This document shows positions 27,252-35,087 of a DNA stretch of 52,163 nt, in pieces (the stretch's first letter is position 1; the number at the start of each line of letters is the position of its first letter). Source of the stretch: Actinomycetes bacterium (GTDB taxonomy: Bacteria > Actinomycetota > Acidimicrobiia > Acidimicrobiales > GCA-2861595); NCBI GenBank assembly GCA_023264975.1, contig JAHFUS010000023.1, positions 1 through 52,163 of the forward strand. Reading direction: 5' to 3'. A program made the position numbers and the translations under genes. The notes below the pieces were generated by a model that saw only the letters and a list, made by a program, of their open reading frames with translations, did no database searches and was not told the DNA's origin.

Positions 27252-28052
27252 ATGCTTGCGCACGACGGGGACGCGATCTACGACGCGGTGGTCGTCGGCG
27301 GCGGGGCGGCGGGGCTGGCGGCGGCGACATGGATCGCCCGCTACCGGCGATCGGTGGCGGTGCTGGACGGCGGGGAGCCCCGCAACCGGTTCGAGCTGGG
27401 CACGGGTACCTGGGCGAGGACCCCGTCGACCCTGGCGACCTCCTCAGGCGGGCCCGGGAGCAACTCGGGCGTTACGAGGAGGCCGACATCTGCGCAGGGC
27501 GGCCATCGAGGTCCGGCGCGGGGAGGACGGCGTGTTCACCGTGGTGGCGCCTCCGGCCTCCGGCTTCGGTCCCGCCGGCTTGTCCTGGCCATCGGTGTGC
27601 GGGACCGCTTCCCCGAGGTCGAGCGGTTCTTCGAGCACTACGGGGCCGGCGTCTTCCACTGCCCCGCGTGCGATGGCTACGAGGCCAGGGACGCCCGGGT
27701 GGTGGCGTTCGGCTGGAGCGAGGACGTCACCGAGTTCGCCCTCACCCTCCTCGGCTGGGCCCGCCGCGTCACCATCGTCACCGACGGCCGGGTTTTCGAG
27801 GGCGACACCGACTGCCGGCGCCGGCTCGACCAGGCGGGCGTCGCCGTCCTGGAGGACGACGCCGTCGAGCTGCTGGGCGAGCGCGGCCACCTCGAAGGTG
27901 TGCCGGGCCTTCAGATCCTCCAGGTGGCGGCGGCCAAGGGCGCCACCGCCGGTGTGGCCTGTGCCCGCTCGTTACGGGGGGAGGGTGGCCAGCCCGATGC
28001 GTGGGAGGGGCGGGTCCCGGGGTTGGACGACACCACCGTCCCGCCTGCCTGA
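27252..28052 (+). pseudogene. Thioredoxin-reductase-like FAD/NAD(P) oxidoreductase, broken
   Basis: The start reads YDAVVVGGGAAGLAAATWIA and VLDGGEPRNRFELG in one frame. The expected continuation HGYLGEDPVDPGDLLRRARE lies in the second frame from about 27400. RRAAIEVRRGEDGVFTVVAP is in the third frame from about 27490. The first frame resumes near 27570 with RRLVLAIGVRDRFPEVERFF and HCPACDGYEARDARVVAFG. Near 27900 the second FAD half with its GD motif is missing: HLEGV is followed almost at once by LQILQVAAAKGATAGVACAR, the normal C-terminus. So there are three frameshifts and an internal deletion of roughly 70-90 codons. The product would be inactive. It follows treZ by 7 bases. Confidence 0.85.
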
Positions 28053-28140
28053 TTTTCCCGGAAAAATCTTGGAATCGTGTTTGGGTGCCGGGCCGAGCGG
28101 GGGAGAACTGAGGTGTCCCGCCCCCCGGGAGCCCTACATG

Positions 28141-28173
28141 CCGGGAAGGCCGCTTTCGAGCAGGCTTTCCCGG
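28141..28173. terminator. 11-bp inverted repeat after the pseudogene
   Basis: Bases 28141-28151 pair with 28163-28173 with a single G-T wobble and an 11-base loop. It lies between the pseudogene and the convergent small gene and may end transcription of either. The surrounding 28053-28234 holds no gene that I can support, apart from an AT-rich near-palindrome at about 28053-28069. Confidence 0.4.
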
Positions 28174-28234
28174 TATGTGCGCGCCGGGGATCGATCGGCG
28201 GTCCGGCCGGCGTGGCTGCCATCCCCGGCGGTGG

Positions 28235-28423
28235 TCAGATGGGCCGGTCGTCCTCGTCGGGCAGGGGACTGGGGAGGGCCTGCTCGATGGCGTCGGCCTC
28301 GGGCACGTCGATCGGGATGCTGATCGGCTCGTTGGCGATGTCCGTGGGGACGGCCGGCTGGCCCTGCTCGGCCCGGTCGGCGTCGGGGACGAGGTCGTCC
28401 TGCGTGCCAGGGGTGTAGGTCAT
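28235..28423 (-). CDS. Small acidic hypothetical protein
   Basis: The 62-residue protein is strongly acidic with no predicted fold (TQDDLVPDADRAEQGQPAVP, then EADAIEQALPSPLPDEDDRP). It resembles short actinobacterial proteins carrying the pattern EADxxxxxEQ followed by an acidic tail, whose function is unknown. The ATG at 28423 lies 7 bases behind a TACATT hexamer (28431-28436, minus), which supports a separate leaderless gene. The longer frame upstream is Arg-rich and antisense to the phosphatase gene. Confidence 0.65.
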   Translation of the reverse strand: MTYTPGTQDDLVPDADRAEQGQPAVPTDIANEPISIPIDVPEADAIEQALPSPLPDEDDRPI

Positions 28424-28430
28424 GGGTACA

Positions 28431-28436
28431 AATGTA
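28431..28436 (-). promoter_or_regulatory. Leaderless-type -10 hexamer TACATT for the small acidic protein
   Basis: On the minus strand the hexamer ends 7 bases before the ATG at 28423. Confidence 0.55.
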
Positions 28437-28497
28437 GGGTGCCCGAGAGGGGTGGCCCTGCGCGGCCGCCGTGTCTGTCTGCACGGCAGGCGCCTCG

Positions 28498-28503
28498 TAG
28501 GCT
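28498..28503 (+). promoter_or_regulatory. Leaderless-type -10 hexamer TAGGCT for the PAS/PP2C gene
   Basis: The hexamer ends 8 bases before the GTG at 28512, which decides that start over the frame-open upstream codons. Confidence 0.55.
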
Positions 28504-28511
28504 GTCTCGTC

Positions 28512-30614
28512 GTGTTCGAGTTGGGCCGTTTCACTCTGAGCGACATGGTGCGGTGCAGCACCGGCGTCCGTACCGCCGCGGACGGAGCGGCGTCCATGGA
28601 GTCGGCGGCGCGCCGCATCGTGGCCTTCCTGCACGACAGCCTGATCGACAAGGAGCTCCTGGAGCGCTCGTGCGCCCTGGTGCGCCTGTACAAGGCACAC
28701 CCCTTCGAAGCGCTCGAACCGGCCCTCCAGGAGCGCGCCCGCGCTCAGGCGGGGCCCGAGCGCAGCTGGCGGGGCGTGCCGTGCCTCACACTGCTCGGCA
28801 CCGCCGGCGATGGGCCCGGGTGGTGCGATCGCCATGCGTCGGTCACCCATGCCGCCATCCCCCTCCACAGCGACGAGACCGTCCGTCAGCTCCCCATGAT
28901 CCAGCAGCTCGTGGAACAGCTCGGGCTCGAGGTCCACGAGGTGGTGGAGCCCCACCCCGAGCTATTCATTGATCTCGACAAGCGCTCGTTCAACGTGTTC
29001 CACGTGCCGGAAGCGGTGGGCAGCCCCTTCGTCCCCGCCCAGGACGACTTCGTCCTGCGCTACGGCGTGAAGTCGGTCCTCGGCTTCGGAGGGGTGCTCC
29101 CGCCCGGCTCGATGTTCGCCGTCATCCTGTTCTCCCGCACGTCGATCAGCGAGGAGACCGCCCAACTCTTCCGCTCCGTCGCCCTGAGCGTGAAGCTGGC
29201 GCTACTGCCGTTCACCGAGGGCTGCGTCTTCGACTCCGAGCTCGACGGGCCGGGTGGCGTCCGGACCCGCCACCCGAGCGACGAGTTGCAGTATCTGCGC
29301 TCCCGTGCCGCCACCGCCGAGCAGCTTGTCGAGGTGCGCGGCGACGCCATCCTCAGCCAGTCCCTGCGGCTCGAGGGGGCCCTGGAGGACGCCGAACGCC
29401 GCGCCGAGGAGCTGGCCGCGTCGGAGAGCGCCCTCCTGCGGAGCGAGGCCCAGGCCAGGGCCGTCGTCGACGCCTCGCTCGATGCCATCATCGGTATGGA
29501 TGCGCAGGGACGGATCACCGAGTTCAACCCGGCCGCAGAGGCGGCCTTCGGCTATGAGCGGTCCGAGGTGGTGGGCCGGCAGCTGGCCGAGGTGATCATT
29601 CCTGCGGCGCTGCGCCAGCGTCACTACCGCGGGATCGAGGAGTACCTCCGAACAGGTCGGGGCCCGGTCCTCGGTAAGCGTGTCGAGCTGGTCGGCATGC
29701 GGTCGAGCGGCGAGGAGTTCCCGGTCGAGCTGGCCATCACCTGCGTGGACACCACCGAGGGCGAGACGTTCACCGCCTTTCTCCGTGACATCACCGATCG
29801 CAAGGAATCGGACCGGGCCCTGCTCGTCAGCCGCGAGCGCGCCATGCACGTCGCCCGCACCCTGCAGGACAGCCTCCTGCCCCCGACCCTCCCCGCGCTT
29901 CCCGGCATCGAGCTGGCGTCGCGTTACCACCCGGCCGGCGATGGCAGCGAGGTGGGCGGCGACTTCTACGACGTGTTCCAGAACGGGCGGGACGACTGGG
30001 GGGTCGTGCTGGGCGACGTCTGCGGGAAAGGGGCGGAAGCGGCCGCCGTCACCGCACTGGTCCGCTACACGATCCGCGCCGCCGCCATCCGTCGGCGCAA
30101 GCCGGCCACCATCCTCGAGATGCTCAACCAGGCCGTGCACCTCCAGTACCCGGAGCGGTTCTGCACGGTCCTCTACAGCCGCCTGCGTCGCCAGGCCGGC
30201 AGCTGGTGGCTCACGGTGGCGTCCGGCGGCCACCCGGCCTGCCTTTTGGTGCGCCCGACCGGCGAGGTGGTGGAACTGGGCGAGCCGGGCATCATCGTCG
30301 GCCCGTTCCCGACCGCCTCGTTCCCTGAGGTGCACCACGAGGTGGCGCCGGGCGACGTGGTCATCTTCTACACCGACGGGGTGAGCGAGGCCCGCGGCCC
30401 CGGCCGCTCGTTCTACGGGGAGCCGCGCCTGAAGGACCTGGTGTGCTCGCTGGCCGGCCAGTCCGCCGCCACCATCGCCGCCCAGGTGGAGAAGTCGGTC
30501 CTGTCCTTCCAGGGCGGCCTGGCCAGCGACGACCTGGCCGTGCTGGTCGTGCGCCGACCGCCTGCTGCGCCGGTCCGGCTACGACCGGCGGGCCGGGCCG
30601 GGCCGCCGGGCTGA
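28512..30614 (+). CDS. PAS-domain SpoIIE-type PP2C serine phosphatase
   Basis: The protein has about 700 residues. Residues 1-250 form an N-terminal sensory region of unclear type (AAIPLHSDETVRQLPMIQQL, VLPPGSMFAVILFSRTSIS), which may be a divergent GAF-like domain. A coiled coil follows at about 268-312, then a PAS domain at about 312-425 (ASLDAIIGMDAQGRITEFNP, ending FLRDITDRKES). From about 440 to 680 is a SpoIIE/RsbU phosphatase with metal-binding Asp in EVGGDFYDVF, LGDVCGKGAEAAAV, FYTDGVSEAR and SDDLAVLVV, all intact. Such proteins dephosphorylate anti-anti-sigma factors in partner-switching stress responses. No partner anti-sigma or antagonist genes lie next to it. There is no membrane segment, so it senses inside the cell. 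Confidence 0.9.
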   Translation: MFELGRFTLSDMVRCSTGVRTAADGAASMESAARRIVAFLHDSLIDKELLERSCALVRLYKAHPFEALEPALQERARAQAGPERSWRGVPCLTLLGTAGDGPGWCDRHASVTHAAIPLHSDETVRQLPMIQQLVEQLGLEVHEVVEPHPELFIDLDKRSFNVFHVPEAVGSPFVPAQDDFVLRYGVKSVLGFGGVLPPGSMFAVILFSRTSISEETAQLFRSVALSVKLALLPFTEGCVFDSELDGPGGVRTRHPSDELQYLRSRAATAEQLVEVRGDAILSQSLRLEGALEDAERRAEELAASESALLRSEAQARAVVDASLDAIIGMDAQGRITEFNPAAEAAFGYERSEVVGRQLAEVIIPAALRQRHYRGIEEYLRTGRGPVLGKRVELVGMRSSGEEFPVELAITCVDTTEGETFTAFLRDITDRKESDRALLVSRERAMHVARTLQDSLLPPTLPALPGIELASRYHPAGDGSEVGGDFYDVFQNGRDDWGVVLGDVCGKGAEAAAVTALVRYTIRAAAIRRRKPATILEMLNQAVHLQYPERFCTVLYSRLRRQAGSWWLTVASGGHPACLLVRPTGEVVELGEPGIIVGPFPTASFPEVHHEVAPGDVVIFYTDGVSEARGPGRSFYGEPRLKDLVCSLAGQSAATIAAQVEKSVLSFQGGLASDDLAVLVVRRPPAAPVRLRPAGRAGPPG

Positions 30615-30659
30615 GCATCGCTTCGTTTGCCGCCGACCTCCCGACGGTAAAGGCCCAGC

Positions 30660-31175
30660 GTGGGCCATACGACGATTCCTCCTGACGTGCCGGTTCGACG
30701 CGCCCTGCGGGCCCGCACGACCCGCCGCGTCTTCGTTACGGTGCTGTCGCTGTTCCTGCTGGCTGGCGTGCTCGGCCTGCTTGGCGTGCGCACGGGCACG
30801 GTCAGCACCGAGGGCGGCGGGTACGAGCTCGAGGTCCGCTACGCCAAGCTCGCCCGGCCCGGCCTGTCGGTGCCGTGGGCCGTCACCATCCGCCACCCGG
30901 GCGGCTTCGACGGCCCGGTCACCCTCGCCACCAACAGCACGTACTTCGATCTGATGGACGAGAACTCCATCGACCCCGATCCGCAGGCCAGCACCTCCGA
31001 TGGAGAGCGCCTGATATGGGAGTTCGAGCCACCGGAGGACGGAGACACCATTGAGGTGTCCCTCGACACGCGGGTCGGCCCCAACATCCAGTTGGGTACC
31101 AATGGCACCACCGAGATCCTCGAGGACGGCCAGCCGGTGGCGAGCGTCACCTACAAGACCTGTGTCATGCCCTGA
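30660..31175 (+). CDS. Membrane-anchored hypothetical protein
   Basis: The 171-residue product has a basic N-terminus, one hydrophobic helix (about 24-42, VFVTVLSLFLLAGVLGLLG) and an external beta-rich part (YELEVRYAKLARPGLSVPWA, ERLIWEFEPPEDGDTIEVSL). It is probably a type II anchored protein with a small immunoglobulin-like domain. I do not recognise a family. The stop overlaps the next ATG by one base, so it is co-transcribed with the YetF-like gene. Confidence 0.7.
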   Translation: MGHTTIPPDVPVRRALRARTTRRVFVTVLSLFLLAGVLGLLGVRTGTVSTEGGGYELEVRYAKLARPGLSVPWAVTIRHPGGFDGPVTLATNSTYFDLMDENSIDPDPQASTSDGERLIWEFEPPEDGDTIEVSLDTRVGPNIQLGTNGTTEILEDGQPVASVTYKTCVMP

Positions 31176-31654
31176 TGGAACCGCCCCTCAGAGCAACGGC
31201 CGTCTTCTTCTTCTTCTTGTGGGCGGTCACCCGCGCCCTCGGCAAGCGGGAGCTGGCCCAGATGAGCGCCTTTGAGCTGGTGCTGTTGATGGTTTTCGGC
31301 GATCTCGTGCAGCAGGGCATCACGCAGGAGGACTACTCGGTGACCGGTGCTTTCCTCGCCATCGGCACTATCGCCTTCTGGGTGCTCGTTTTCGGCTACA
31401 TCGGCTTCAAGTTCCCGTCGACCCGCAGGGTGGTAGAGGGCGAGCCGGTGCTGGTTGTCCGTAAGGGCAAGCCCATCGACGAGGCCATGAAGGTGGAGCG
31501 GCTGACCCTCGACGAGGTCCTTGAGGCGGCGCGCGAGCAGGGCATCAGGGATCTTGGCGAGGTCGAGGCGGCGATCCTCGACCCGGACGGCAAATTCGCT
31601 TTTATCAAGGTCGACGGCGAGCAGCACCAGCCGGACGAGAAGCAGGCGATCTAG
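31175..31654 (+). CDS. DUF421 (YetF-like) membrane protein
   Basis: The 159-residue protein has three hydrophobic helices in its first 80 residues. They carry the DUF421 signature LGKRELAQMSAFELVLLMVF followed by GD. The soluble C-terminal part (VVRKGKPIDEAMKVERLTLD, then FAFIKVDGE) matches YetF/YcaP-type proteins. The function is uncertain; Bacillus members affect spore or membrane properties. The ATG overlaps the preceding stop (TGATG). Confidence 0.88.
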   Translation: MEPPLRATAVFFFFLWAVTRALGKRELAQMSAFELVLLMVFGDLVQQGITQEDYSVTGAFLAIGTIAFWVLVFGYIGFKFPSTRRVVEGEPVLVVRKGKPIDEAMKVERLTLDEVLEAAREQGIRDLGEVEAAILDPDGKFAFIKVDGEQHQPDEKQAI

Positions 31655-31693
31655 CCGGGGCTCCGTCAGGGAGATGCCGTGCGAGGATGCGTC

Positions 31694-32572
31694 ATGGCGC
31701 TGATGGAGGGCGTGGTCCTCGTGAATCCGAGATCGGGGCCGCTTCCGGAACCCTTGGGGGAGGTGCGCGAGCACTTCGGCGACCACCAGATCACCGAGTG
31801 CGAGGGTGACGACCTCGAGGACCTGGCCCGCGCCGCCATCGACGCCGAGCCCGACTTCGTGGCCATGGCGGGCGGTGACGGCAGCATCCGCTGTGTGGCG
31901 TCGTTGCTGGCCGGCACCGACATCCCGCTGATCCCGGTGCCCACCGGGACCCGCAACCACTTCTCTCGTGAGCTGGGCATCGAGACGGTGGGCGCCGCCG
32001 CCGCCGCCGTCAACGGCTGCCGCCGGAAGGTCGACCTGGCCGAGGTCAACGGCGAGCGGTTCGTGAACAACGCCAGTGTCGGGTTCTACGCCGCACTGGT
32101 GCGGGAGCGGGACGCCCACGAGAGGCACCTCCCGAAGGGCGTGGCCAACGTGACAGCGGCATGGGCCCAGGCCCGCAGGGGCCACCGGTTCCGGACCGAC
32201 GTGGGCGGGCGGCCGTACCGGGCGTGGCTCGTGTTCGTGGGCAATGGTTGCTACGGCGAGGGCATAACGGACCTCATGAGCCGCGACGCGCTCGACAAGG
32301 CCCTGCTCGACGTCCGGGTGCTGCGAGCCGACGTGCCGCTGGCCCGCACCCGCACCGTTCTGGCGCTGCTCCTCGGCCGGTTCGGCGCCTCGCCGCTGAT
32401 CGTGTGCAGCGAGGTATGCGACGTGGAGGTGGGGCTGCGAACTCCGGACGTCGAGGTGGCGCTCGACGGTGAGATCGTCCGCCTCCGGGCCCCGCTGCGC
32501 TTCACCTCGCTGCCCGGCGCCCTGACGGTCCTGGTGCCGGCGCCGGGCCCGCCGGTACCGTCGGGCCGATGA
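31694..32572 (+). CDS. Diacylglycerol/sphingosine-kinase-like lipid kinase
   Basis: The 292-residue protein has the DAGK catalytic signature: VLVNPRSGPLPEPLGE, then VAMAGGDGSIRCVASLLAGT, the GGDG nucleotide loop, and IPVPTGTRNHFSRELGI. A beta-rich second domain follows with VNNASVGFYAALV and VFVGNGCYGEGITD. It probably phosphorylates a lipid head group such as diacylglycerol at the inner membrane face. The ATG at 31694 is preferred over the GTG at 31679 because GAGGA stands six bases before it. Its last codons overlap the DUF3097 start (ATGA). Confidence 0.88.
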   Translation: MALMEGVVLVNPRSGPLPEPLGEVREHFGDHQITECEGDDLEDLARAAIDAEPDFVAMAGGDGSIRCVASLLAGTDIPLIPVPTGTRNHFSRELGIETVGAAAAAVNGCRRKVDLAEVNGERFVNNASVGFYAALVRERDAHERHLPKGVANVTAAWAQARRGHRFRTDVGGRPYRAWLVFVGNGCYGEGITDLMSRDALDKALLDVRVLRADVPLARTRTVLALLLGRFGASPLIVCSEVCDVEVGLRTPDVEVALDGEIVRLRAPLRFTSLPGALTVLVPAPGPPVPSGR

Positions 32573-33405
32573 GCGGGTGGGATCCCTACAGCGGCATCCT
32601 GGCAGGGCCGATCGACGGCCCGGCCAAGGTGAAGGTCACCTATCCCGAGGTGACGGGATCGATCGGCATGTGGGCCGTGCATCGGGCCTCCCGCTTCCGC
32701 GGCGTCGTGGTCCGCTTCGAGCGCGACGGGCTGACGCTGCGGGGCCAGACCGGGATGGAGCGGGTCTTTGCCTACCAACCGGGCGCATTCGCCGTGGACG
32801 GCGCGGCGGCCACCATCGTGCGGCCGGTGACGGCCCCGGCAGCGGGCCCGGCGACTACCGCGTCCGGATCCGTGGCGGTGGCCGGCCAGCGGGCCCGGGT
32901 GGCGCGAGCCGGCCGAATCCTCGTGGAGGGCGTCCACGACGCCGAGCTGGTGGAGCGGGTGTGGGGCGACGACCTGCGGGTGGAGGGCGTGGTGGTCGAG
33001 CGGCTGGACGGCCTCGACCACCTGGCCGCGGCGGTCGCCGAGTTCGGACCCGGTCCCGGCCGGCGCCTCGGCGTGCTGGTCGACCATCTGGTGCCTGGGT
33101 CCAAGGAAGCGCGCCTGGCCGCTGCGGTCCGCCATCCGCACGTGCTCGTCACGGGCACGCCGTTCGTCGACGTGTGGGAGGCCGTGGCACCGGCCGTCGT
33201 GGGCATTGCGGCGTGGCCCGACGTGCCCCGGGGTGTCGACTGGAAGACCGGCGTCTGCGAGCGACTGGGTGTGAGTGACCCCGCCACGATGTGGCGCCGG
33301 GTCATGGCCTCCGTGCGCACCTACGCCGACCTGGCGCCCGCCCTCGTGGGAGCGGTGGAGCGGCTCATCGATTTCGTCACCGAGCCGGCGGACGGGTGCG
33401 GCTGA
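32569..33405 (+). CDS. DUF3097 family protein
   Basis: The 278-residue protein carries GRILVEGVHDAELVERVWGD and LRVEGVVVERLDGLDHLA, the hallmark of DUF3097, a family almost confined to actinobacteria. These segments resemble a TOPRIM-like strand-helix pattern with acidic residues, so a nucleic-acid role is conceivable, but the function is not established. The start overlaps the lipid-kinase stop by four bases. The gene is convergent with rsgA. Confidence 0.88.
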   Translation: MSGWDPYSGILAGPIDGPAKVKVTYPEVTGSIGMWAVHRASRFRGVVVRFERDGLTLRGQTGMERVFAYQPGAFAVDGAAATIVRPVTAPAAGPATTASGSVAVAGQRARVARAGRILVEGVHDAELVERVWGDDLRVEGVVVERLDGLDHLAAAVAEFGPGPGRRLGVLVDHLVPGSKEARLAAAVRHPHVLVTGTPFVDVWEAVAPAVVGIAAWPDVPRGVDWKTGVCERLGVSDPATMWRRVMASVRTYADLAPALVGAVERLIDFVTEPADGCG

Positions 33406-33479
33406 GCGCGACCCCCGTCACTGGTGACCATCCCGGTGGGAGGGCCCACATTGCGGGTTGCGGAGATCGCTCCCCGGTC

Positions 33480-34553
33480 TCAGCGGTCCCGCCGGCCCTC
33501 CAGCCGCTCCACCTCGCTGAGCAGCTTGCTGCCCCGTCGCCCCTGGGCCCGGCGGGCCTGCTCGTCCCGGCGCACCTCGAGCGCATCGAGTTCGAGGAGG
33601 AGCTTGTGGTAGCTCTCGACCCGCCGGCCGTCGAGCCCACCGCCGTCCACCGCTGCCCGCACGGCGCACCCCGGCTCCTGCTCGTGGCGGCAGTCCCGGA
33701 ACCGGCAGCCGAGGGCCACGTCCTCCACGTCGTCGAAGGCGGCCGCCACCCCGGAGCCGGCGTCCCACAGTGGCAGGCTGCGCAGGCCCGGCGTGTCGAG
33801 CAGGACACCGCCTCCCGGCACAGGCACAAGCCGGCGGGCGGTGGTGGTGTGGCGGCCGCGTGCGTCGGCCTCCCGGACCGCTCCGGTGGGCTGGACCTCG
33901 TCGCCCACCAGGCGGTTCACCAGGCTCGACTTGCCGGCCCCCGAGGGGCCGAGGAGGGCGAGCGTGCGGGACGGGCGCAGCAGCGCGCGCACGTCGTCGA
34001 TCCCGTCGCCCGCCACGGCGCTCGTGACCACCACGTCCACACCGCCGGCAGCGGCTTGCGCTTCGGCGACGGCCTGGCCCAGGTTCGGCGCCAGGTCGGC
34101 CTTGGTGAGCACCACAGCGGGCGCGGCCCCGCTCTCCCACGCCGCCGCCAGCATGCGCTCGATCCGGTTCTGGCCGACCGGCCGGTCCAGGGCGCACACC
34201 ACGGCCACCACGTCGAGGTTGGCGGCCAGCACCTGCTCGGCCGTCACCTGCTCGTCGGGGTCCTTGCGCGAGATGGCGGACCGGCGGGGGAGGATGGCGA
34301 CCACGCCGGTGTCGTCGCCCCCGCCCCCGAGCACGGCCACCCAGTCGCCGGTGGCCGGCACGCCGGAGAGGCCGGCCTGGCGGGCGACGGCGCCGAACGG
34401 GGAAGCGCGCACCACTCCGTCGTCGGTGACGACAAGGCACGAGCCCCGGTCGACGCGCGACACCCGGCCGGGTACGGCGCCCGGGACATCGAGGCCGGCG
34501 AACAGGGCGGCCACCCGCTCGTCCCAGCCGAACGGCAGCAACTCGTCGGGCAT
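33480..34553 (-). CDS. rsgA: Ribosome small-subunit-dependent GTPase A
   Basis: The 357-residue protein has the circularly permuted GTPase order of RsgA. An OB-fold N-terminus is followed by G4 (VVLTKADL), G5, then G1 (LGPSGAGKSSLVNRL), G2 (GRHTTTARRL) and G3 (LLDTPGLRSL). The zinc knuckle CRFRDCRHEQEPGCAV follows at the C-terminus. It assists late maturation of the 30S subunit and releases on GTP hydrolysis. A TAGCGT hexamer ends 10 bases before the ATG. Length and motifs are complete. Confidence 0.95.
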   Translation of the reverse strand: MPDELLPFGWDERVAALFAGLDVPGAVPGRVSRVDRGSCLVVTDDGVVRASPFGAVARQAGLSGVPATGDWVAVLGGGGDDTGVVAILPRRSAISRKDPDEQVTAEQVLAANLDVVAVVCALDRPVGQNRIERMLAAAWESGAAPAVVLTKADLAPNLGQAVAEAQAAAGGVDVVVTSAVAGDGIDDVRALLRPSRTLALLGPSGAGKSSLVNRLVGDEVQPTGAVREADARGRHTTTARRLVPVPGGGVLLDTPGLRSLPLWDAGSGVAAAFDDVEDVALGCRFRDCRHEQEPGCAVRAAVDGGGLDGRRVESYHKLLLELDALEVRRDEQARRAQGRRGSKLLSEVERLEGRRDR

Positions 34554-34563
34554 GTCGACCGCG

Positions 34564-34569
34564 ACGCTA
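34564..34569 (-). promoter_or_regulatory. Leaderless-type -10 hexamer TAGCGT for rsgA
   Basis: On the minus strand the hexamer ends 10 bases before the ATG at 34553. Confidence 0.5.
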
Positions 34570-34641
34570 CCGGCCGCCGGCGCCGTTTCTCCGAGTTCCC
34601 CGCGCCGCCGGGCACGGTGCGCACCTCGGGCGTGATGTCCC

Positions 34642-34673
34642 GCACCTGACCCCGCGCACCAGGGGTCAGGTGC
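34642..34673 (-). terminator. Perfect 12-bp hairpin after the small peptide gene
   Basis: Bases 34642-34653 and 34662-34673 pair perfectly around an eight-base loop, starting 15 bases past the stop of the minus-strand peptide gene. It separates that gene from rsgA and suggests a short independent transcript. Confidence 0.65.
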
Positions 34674-34688
34674 AGGACGACGAACGCC

Positions 34689-34949
34689 TCAGCGAACGAA
34701 GCCGCAGAGCTTGTGGCCGAGCTTGACGAGGGCGTACGGCTTCTTGTTCATGATCGATTCGGCGCGCGAGCCGCTGAAGGCGTTGGGGATGCCCATGCAG
34801 CCGCCCCCGAACTGCTCCTCGCGGACCGCCGGCGCGTAATCCGATGCCGGGACCAGGTCGGCCGGCATGGTGGGCGCGGGCAGGATCGACGACCGTACTT
34901 CGACCTCGCTACCAGGAGCGTCTTCCAATACGTCGACTGCTGTGGACAT
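34689..34949 (-). CDS. Small two-Cys peptide, possible precursor or secreted peptide
   Basis: The 86-residue protein has an acidic, Pro-rich first half (residues 1-45). A Gly-Gly-Gly follows at 48-50, then a 36-residue basic C-terminal part that starts with Cys51 (CMGIPNAFSGSRAESIMNKK) and has Cys82 near the end (KLGHKLCGFVR). The layout of acidic leader, GG site and basic two-Cys core recalls double-glycine leader peptides, though no dedicated transporter or maturase is adjacent. A clear GAAAGG ribosome-binding site lies upstream, and it has its own terminator and an inverted-repeat promoter region. The next gene upstream is a subtilisin-like protease on the same strand. I do not recognise a family; an ordinary small cytoplasmic protein is the alternative. 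Confidence 0.7.
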   Translation of the reverse strand: MSTAVDVLEDAPGSEVEVRSSILPAPTMPADLVPASDYAPAVREEQFGGGCMGIPNAFSGSRAESIMNKKPYALVKLGHKLCGFVR

Positions 34950-34993
34950 GCCGACCGCCTTTCTGCGCCGGGGCCACCCTCAGTGGCGACAGC

Positions 34994-35024
34994 CCCTAGT
35001 ATCGCACCTAGTTCCGTCCTAGGG
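34994..35024 (-). promoter_or_regulatory. Inverted repeat CCCTAG...CTAGGG upstream of the peptide gene
   Basis: The hexamers at 34994-34999 and 35019-35024 are inverted copies, with a third CTAG-containing site between them. On the minus strand a GGAAC element, as found in many ECF -35 boxes, lies at 35011-35015. It is a candidate promoter or operator for the peptide gene, about 50-70 bases before its ATG. Confidence 0.4.
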
Positions 35025-35087
35025 ACCCCCCAATCTCGTCGCCGGCCCGGCCCTGGCCGGCCGCGAGCCCGACGCCGCGTGGCGCGG

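Noticed and set aside
27252-28052. A normal, intact thioredoxin reductase gene
   Set aside because: Family segments occur in three frames and the second FAD half is missing, so it is called a pseudogene.
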